From JAHFRG01 sp036522275 (GTDB lineage Bacteria > Pseudomonadota > Gammaproteobacteria > Burkholderiales > JAHFRG01): a stretch of 24,438 bases of DNA. The notes under the pieces are model-generated. The model did no database searches. It was not told where the DNA came from and saw only the letters and a program-made list of their open reading frames with translations. A program made the translations under genes and the position numbers. Shown here piece by piece: positions 20,153 to 24,438 of this stretch. Each line of letters starts with the position of its first letter. The first letter of the stretch is position 1. Location: contig DATDGC010000064.1 in NCBI GenBank assembly GCA_036522275.1, forward strand, positions 1 through 24,438, written 5' to 3'.

Positions 20153-21145
20153 GTGGCCAAACTAACGTCTGGTCAGCCGCGCGATATAACACCGTATGAC
20201 GTGGTCGCTGACTATCTTGTGGTAGCGGCCGGCCAGGAAGAACGCTTTGACGACCTAACCCGGCTTGCGGCTAATTTTTGCGGGACGAGTATTGCGGCAA
20301 TCAGCCTCGCGGACAAAGACAAGTTCTTCGTCAAATCGCTAGTGGGCACCGAACTACCCGAAACCGCGTATGAGGACTCATTCTGCGCGCATGCGGTGAA
20401 AGAGCCTGATCTACTCGTAGTGCCTGATGCTTTATCGGACACGCGATTCGCCAACCACCCCTTCGTAAATTCTACTCCTTGCGTACGGTTCTATGCGGGA
20501 GCACCATTAATTGCCCCCTCGGGTCATGTGGTAGGCACTCTATGTGTCGCCGATCATGTAGTGCGTGACCTAAATGATTCGCAGAAACAGGTCCTAAAAA
20601 TTTTAGCGCGGCAAGTAATAGCTCAACTGGAGCTCAGAAGCCAGTCAATCCACGATCACCTTACCGGACTTCTTAATCGGCGCTTTTTGTTTGAAATGCT
20701 GGAACGCGAATTAAGCCGAATGGCCCGCAAACAGCAACCTCTTGGTTTGATTATGCTCGATTTAGATCATTTTAAGCGCGTCAATGACAAATTCGGCCAC
20801 GAAGCAGGCGATGTCGTGCTCAAGACGATAGCGCAAATATTGCGTAGGAACACCCGCCGTGAAGATTTTGCGTGCCGATTTGGGGGCGAAGAGTTTATAT
20901 TAGTCCTACCGGAAACACCGCTTGCGATCACCCTTGAACGTGCCGAAGAAGTGCTTCAGGCAATTCGCGAAATCGACCTCAAATATAATGGGCAATCACT
21001 TGAGAAAATTACCGCCTCAGCAGGTACCGCGTGCTATCTCCAGCACGAAACAAGCCCGCTCGAGCTTTTACGAAGAGCAGATGAAGCGCTGTACGGCGCG
21101 AAGGCGGCTGGGCGTGACCAAATGATGATAGGACAGCCTGAGTGA
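20153..21145 (+). CDS. GAF-GGDEF diguanylate cyclase
   Basis: A 330-residue protein. The N-terminal half is a GAF sensor (residues about 25-160, with FCGTSIAAISLADKDKFFVK and FYAGAPLIAPSGHVVGTLCV). The C-terminal half is a GGDEF domain with DHLTGLLNRR at 168-177, MLDLDHFKRVNDKFGHEAGD at 201-220 and the active site GGEEF at 244-248. RRED at 235-238 fits the RxxD allosteric inhibition site five residues before it. It should make cyclic di-GMP under feedback control. The GTG start is uncertain: no clear ribosome binding site except a run of seven G bases at 20139-20145, and the frame extends upstream for 39 codons without a usual start. Confidence 0.92.
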   Translation: MAKLTSGQPRDITPYDVVADYLVVAAGQEERFDDLTRLAANFCGTSIAAISLADKDKFFVKSLVGTELPETAYEDSFCAHAVKEPDLLVVPDALSDTRFANHPFVNSTPCVRFYAGAPLIAPSGHVVGTLCVADHVVRDLNDSQKQVLKILARQVIAQLELRSQSIHDHLTGLLNRRFLFEMLERELSRMARKQQPLGLIMLDLDHFKRVNDKFGHEAGDVVLKTIAQILRRNTRREDFACRFGGEEFILVLPETPLAITLERAEEVLQAIREIDLKYNGQSLEKITASAGTACYLQHETSPLELLRRADEALYGAKAAGRDQMMIGQPE

Positions 21146-21212
21146 GACGACCCGAAACCAATGGCCTAAGCCACACTACCAAGCAGTAAAAACCTGCTAC
21201 ACAAGCGGCCAA

Positions 21213-21288
21213 CCATAATGTCCGTTATGGGTCGATTACCGCCACGTCGCTAACGGCCAGAAGCGGTCATTCGCCATAGAACCTATGG
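21213..21288. terminator. Two short hairpins between convergent genes
   Basis: CCATAATGTCCGTTATGG (21213-21230) and CCATAGAACCTATGG (21274-21288) are perfect short inverted repeats located between the convergent GGDEF and methyltransferase genes. Neither is followed by a T-run, so they are weak candidates for bidirectional termination and could be parts of an intergenic repeat. Confidence 0.3.
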
Positions 21289-21385
21289 TGCGTCACCCCG
21301 ACCCGCGCCTGTAACCGCCAGGAGGAAATTTAGTCTGATGGCCGAACGACCACGAACGCGAAAAGCCCGCAGGCCAAGCATGAAC

Positions 21386-22201
21386 TCAAAGGCGAACGGT
21401 CACTCGCAAGAAAGTAGCAGGTATTGAAGTGCCGCCGTCAGTGCTCTTGTTTTGTGCTTTCGCCAGTTCCAATAGCTGCTTGTGGAGCTCTTCTACCGTT
21501 CCGCTCTTCTGAGCCGCTTCGAAAGCGTTCATTGTTGGGCCATAGAACCGTCTAAATGATTCGATGACATGCGTCGGGCTCTTGTCAGGCGATATAAAGG
21601 AGTATGTGTCCTTGACCATGGATATTCTTTCCTTGGGCACTCCGGCCTGACCAAAACGCTCGATGATGTGAGTATCCACGCCCCAGGTCATTGGACTGAC
21701 GAAGCCTTCTGGAGGTGGAGGCATAAACGAGGAGCTTATCTTCAGCAGCTGCGACACGAATGAAGTTGGATCGTTCGGGATCCAGTTGCCCATCACAATG
21801 CGACCACCTGGTTTTGTGACCCGGACCATCTCCCTGGCTACGTCGAAGGGCTTTGGAGCGAACATGGCGCCGAATACAGAGAGGGTCAAATCAAACGAAT
21901 GGCCGCTGACCCCTTGCAGGTTGCACGCATCTCCCTCTTGAAATGTCAGTCGGCTGAGACCCGCCTCCGCCGCTCGTTTGTTCCCCGCTTCAACGAGGTT
22001 CTTGGCAATGTCGATGCCAACAACTTCAGCCCCTAAGAGAGCGAGAGGAACCGCCGTAGTACCATCTCCGCAGCCTAGATCCAAAACCCGCAGCGGCGGC
22101 GTTATCCCGAGCGACTTCACGACGGCTTCTCCAGATTGACGCATGAGGGCGGCAATCTCGGTAAAGTCGCCTTTCTCCCACAACGATTTATTTGGATTCA
22201 A
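21386..22201 (-). CDS. Class I SAM-dependent methyltransferase
   Basis: A 271-residue protein. VLDLGCGDGTTAVPLALLGA at residues 39-58 is the glycine-rich SAM-binding motif I, followed by VVGIDIAKNLVEAGNKRAAE with the ribose-binding acidic residue, then SFDLTLSVFGAMFAPKPFDV and VRVTKPGGRIVMGNW, as in UbiE-like methyltransferases. The substrate is unknown. The start is TTG at 22201 with GGAGGGAG eight bases upstream. It is transcribed in the same direction as the downstream-placed exporter but separated by 114 bp, so it could be independent. Confidence 0.9.
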   Translation of the reverse strand: MNPNKSLWEKGDFTEIAALMRQSGEAVVKSLGITPPLRVLDLGCGDGTTAVPLALLGAEVVGIDIAKNLVEAGNKRAAEAGLSRLTFQEGDACNLQGVSGHSFDLTLSVFGAMFAPKPFDVAREMVRVTKPGGRIVMGNWIPNDPTSFVSQLLKISSSFMPPPPEGFVSPMTWGVDTHIIERFGQAGVPKERISMVKDTYSFISPDKSPTHVIESFRRFYGPTMNAFEAAQKSGTVEELHKQLLELAKAQNKSTDGGTSIPATFLRVTVRL

Positions 22202-22315
22202 GATAGCTCCCTCCTACTATTATGGTACCAGCGTTAGAACGCCAATGTCACCGTTCACCCCGCCGTGGGGCGGGGGCAACGGTCGAACGCGGTCATCCAC
22301 AGGCCCATTACCTAA

Positions 22316-23752
22316 TTACTTAATCAGTCCTTCCGCTTTCAACTCTTCCTGCACTTCATGCCCCGACACTTCCGCGCCGGCATCGCGCGGGAGTCCCGCG
22401 TGTAAAAAGAGCGACGTCGCGGAAATGATTGCGATGCCGAGGAAGGCCGGCCAGAAATCGGAGGCGACGATCGTATCGTGATCCTGCAGGAGGCTCGAGA
22501 TCTGCAGCGCGTAGGCGCCGACCGCCACGCCCAGGCTCTGCGCGAGCTGCTGAGCCATGCTCGAGAAGCTCGATGCCCGGCTCATAGCCGGCATGGAGAC
22601 ATCGGCGAACGAGATCGCATGCAGCGCGGTGAACTGCAGCGAGCGCAGGCAGCCACTCAATAGCAGCACGGCGACGATGATGTAATGCGGCGTGCTTGCG
22701 GTGAATAATCCGTAGACCGCGATGCCGGCGGAAGCCACGGCCGCATTTACCGTCATCACCCTGCGGAATCCGTAGCGCCTGAGGATCGCACTGGTCAGGG
22801 TCTTCATAAGCAATGCGCCCGCCGCAGTCGCGCAGGTCAGCAGGCCGGATTGCAGCGGGTCGAGCCCGAAGCCGAGCTGCAGCAAGAGCGGCAGCAGAAA
22901 AGGCGTTGCGCCGACGCCGATGCGGAACAAACTGCCGCCCACGACGCTAGTGCGGAACGTAGGAATCTTCAGCAGCTCGAGGTCGAGCACGGGATGCGGT
23001 GTGCGCTTGGCATGCCACCCATAGCCTACCAGTACAAGCGCGCCGAGCGCGATGCAGGCGGCCGAGAGCTCCCCGGACAGCAGATGGCCGCCGAGCGCGG
23101 ACAGGCCCAGCATCAGCACCGAGAGCCCGATTCCGGAGAGCATGAAGCCGCGCATGTCGAGCGACGGCATCTCAGGCTCGCGGATGTTCGGGATGTGGCG
23201 CAATACGAGGAACAGGCCGAGAATGCTGATCGGTACGTTAATCAAAAAAATCCAGCGCCAGTGGAAATACAGCGTGATCATGCCGCCGAGTGGCGGCCCG
23301 ATGACAGGTCCCATCAGCGCCGGCACGGTGAGATAAGCGAGCGCCGAGACGAGCTCGCTCTTCGGGATGGCTCGGAGCAACACGAGGCGGCCGACCGGCA
23401 CCATCATCGCGCCGCCCATCCCCTGCAGGAAGCGCGCGCCGACGAACGCCGCCAGCGTGCTCGACGCTGCACACAACAGCGATCCGCCCATGAATACGGC
23501 GATCGCGGTGGCAAACACGGTGCGCGAGCCGAAGCGGTCGGCGAACCAGCCGCTTACCGGAATGAACACCGCCAGGCTGACGAGATAGGACGTCAGCGCG
23601 AGCTTGAGCCCGAGTGGATTTTCCCCGATGTCCTTGGCGATGGCCGGCAACGCTGTCGCGATTACTGTCGCATCCATGTTCTCCATGAAGAGAGCACAGG
23701 CGACGATCAGCGGAATCAGGATCACGCGCGGCATTAATTGCAGCGCTCTCAC
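22316..23752 (-). CDS. MFS multidrug exporter, DHA2 (EmrB/QacA) family
   Basis: A 478-residue inner-membrane transporter with about 14 hydrophobic segments. MDATVIATALPAIAKDIG in the first helix region, SYLVSLAVFIPVSGWFADRF (motif A region) and GARFLQGMGGAMMVPVGR are typical of the DHA2 drug:H+ antiporter family. Its GTG start overlaps the stop of the upstream PIN gene by four bases (23749-23752). An opposite-strand frame (22850-23737) is a shadow. The last 23 codons have an altered second copy at 19460-19534. Confidence 0.93.
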   Translation of the reverse strand: MRALQLMPRVILIPLIVACALFMENMDATVIATALPAIAKDIGENPLGLKLALTSYLVSLAVFIPVSGWFADRFGSRTVFATAIAVFMGGSLLCAASSTLAAFVGARFLQGMGGAMMVPVGRLVLLRAIPKSELVSALAYLTVPALMGPVIGPPLGGMITLYFHWRWIFLINVPISILGLFLVLRHIPNIREPEMPSLDMRGFMLSGIGLSVLMLGLSALGGHLLSGELSAACIALGALVLVGYGWHAKRTPHPVLDLELLKIPTFRTSVVGGSLFRIGVGATPFLLPLLLQLGFGLDPLQSGLLTCATAAGALLMKTLTSAILRRYGFRRVMTVNAAVASAGIAVYGLFTASTPHYIIVAVLLLSGCLRSLQFTALHAISFADVSMPAMSRASSFSSMAQQLAQSLGVAVGAYALQISSLLQDHDTIVASDFWPAFLGIAIISATSLFLHAGLPRDAGAEVSGHEVQEELKAEGLIK

Positions 23753-24144
23753 GTATCACCCAGATACTCGCGCAGACTAATGATGCGTACGCCGCGGTAC
23801 TCCCGAAGCGCCAGCAACACCTGGTCTCCGGTAACGATGGCGTCCGCGCGGCCGGCGAGCGCGCATTCCAGGATGCGATTGTCGGGCTCGTCCTTTACAA
23901 CATGGAGTCTTCGCCGCGGCTTGACGGATAGGGCGAGTTCCGACAGAAACACAGCGACGTGCGCGAGCTCTTCGGCATCGCGCGAGAACTTGCGTCCAAG
24001 TATGCCAAGCAGTTCGTCGAGGATGGGCTTGGAGAGAATAAGCTGATCTTGTTCTGCCGCTACGCGCCGCAGAGCCGCTTCGCCCCGGCCGCCCGGGAAC
24101 ACCAGAGCCGAGACAAGAATATTGGTGTCGAAAACGACCTTCAC
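23749..24144 (-). CDS. PIN-domain toxin
   Basis: A 131-residue PIN protein beginning MKVVFDTNILVSALVFPGGR (Asp6), with LSKPILDELLGILGRKF (Glu), VKDEPDNRILECALAGRADA (Asp) and IVTGDQVLLAL (Asp), the acidic set of this toxin group. The start is taken as GTG at 24144, which overlaps the antitoxin stop by four bases; a longer frame starting at 24210 would run through the antitoxin gene. Its stop overlaps the exporter start. Relatives are putative RNase toxins controlled by ribbon-helix-helix antitoxins. Confidence 0.87.
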   Translation of the reverse strand: MKVVFDTNILVSALVFPGGRGEAALRRVAAEQDQLILSKPILDELLGILGRKFSRDAEELAHVAVFLSELALSVKPRRRLHVVKDEPDNRILECALAGRADAIVTGDQVLLALREYRGVRIISLREYLGDT

Positions 24145-24377
24145 CCGCGCAGGTAGCGATCGAGGTCCTGCTCGGTGAGGATGCCTTTGTCGCGCGCCTT
24201 GCGGCTCCAATATCCCTGCATGCCGCGAAGCTCCTGGAGCCGCCGCTCGATACGCGCCTGGCGCAGCGCGTCCTGAATCACCGCGCTCAGCGTCTTGCCT
24301 TCGGCCCGTGCGAGCGCCTCGGCGTCACGCGCGAGATCGGCGGGAAGCGAGATGGTTTTCTTGACGGCGGTGCCCAT
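24141..24377 (-). CDS. Ribbon-helix-helix antitoxin
   Basis: A 78-residue protein. VKKTISLPADLARDAEALAR and AEGKTLSAVIQDALRQARIE form the ribbon-helix-helix DNA-binding domain. MQGYWSRKARDKGILTEQDL DRYL at the C-terminus binds the PIN toxin. It overlaps the toxin gene by four bases, and a perfect palindrome lies 19 bp upstream of its start, so it likely represses the operon, which may include the MFS exporter. Confidence 0.9.
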   Translation of the reverse strand: MGTAVKKTISLPADLARDAEALARAEGKTLSAVIQDALRQARIERRLQELRGMQGYWSRKARDKGILTEQDLDRYLRG

Positions 24378-24395
24378 GGCGGCTCGATCCGGTGT

Positions 24396-24416
24396 TGGTA
24401 TGAATAAATCATACCA
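24396..24416. promoter_or_regulatory. Operator palindrome for the RHH/PIN operon
   Basis: TGGTATGA at 24396-24403 and TCATACCA at 24409-24416 are perfect 8-bp arms around ATAAA. It lies 19 bp upstream of the antitoxin ATG on the minus strand, the expected site for RHH autorepression. Binding is inferred. Confidence 0.6.
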
Positions 24417-24438
24417 GCAGTTTGCGTGCTGTCAAGCG

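Noticed and set aside
22850..23737. A 295-residue plus-strand open frame, rich in Arg, Glu and Gln
   Set aside because: It is antisense to the MFS exporter; its composition reflects hydrophobic codons read backwards.
1..24438. CRISPR arrays, rRNA and tRNA genes
   Set aside because: No regularly spaced repeats with unique spacers and no tRNA- or rRNA-like segments were seen by eye. The thiC tails are spaced irregularly by whole genes and are not a CRISPR.

Overview
The window looks like a chromosomal segment of a GC-rich betaproteobacterium. It opens with the end of glmU followed by a complete glmS, the usual proteobacterial order for UDP-GlcNAc precursor synthesis. No taxonomic search was possible, so this placement rests on gene order and protein style only.

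Layout. (1) 1-2144: glmU tail, a 145-bp inverted-repeat element, then glmS. (2) 2145-13150: an accessory island made mostly of type II toxin-antitoxin (TA) modules: vapBC, Phd/RelE, higB with two tandem higA genes, Phd/PIN, hicBA and a Fic protein. A c-type cytochrome with a small secreted partner and a Tat-exported cytokinin-dehydrogenase-like flavoprotein are interspersed. (3) 13353-16613: a defence-like segment with two tandem HNH endonucleases (the first with an EVE/PUA-like reader domain) and a Panacea-domain antitoxin/toxin pair between two direct repeats of about 100 bp. (4) 16692-19310: an ABC importer operon of the nitrate/sulfonate/taurine/NMT1 type. (5) 19311-24438: a noncoding stretch, a GAF-GGDEF diguanylate cyclase, a methyltransferase, a 14-helix-type MFS exporter, and a ribbon-helix-helix/PIN TA pair whose toxin overlaps the exporter start.

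The most unusual property is what separates the accessory genes. Between 2.1 and 13.2 kb there are at least eight, probably nine, fragments of the 3' end of thiC (4-amino-5-hydroxymethyl-2-methylpyrimidine phosphate synthase), all on the plus strand, lying between or at the edges of the accessory cassettes. The longest begins at the Cys-Gly-Pro-His-Phe-Cys segment of the ThiC Fe-S motif. The fragments carry different ThiC C-termini, so they look like tails of several thiC alleles rather than recent copies of one. This is what repeated integration at the 3' end of thiC would leave, although no recombinase gene lies in the window. Other 3'-end scars occur too: a second copy of the glmS tail (10122-10236) and a second copy of the MFS exporter tail (19460-19534). 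An addiction-module antidote gene is split into halves 1.26 kb apart, and a vapC/antidote chimera sits at 12831-13053.

Most TA pairs keep short start/stop overlaps, and several have palindromes upstream that suit autoregulation.
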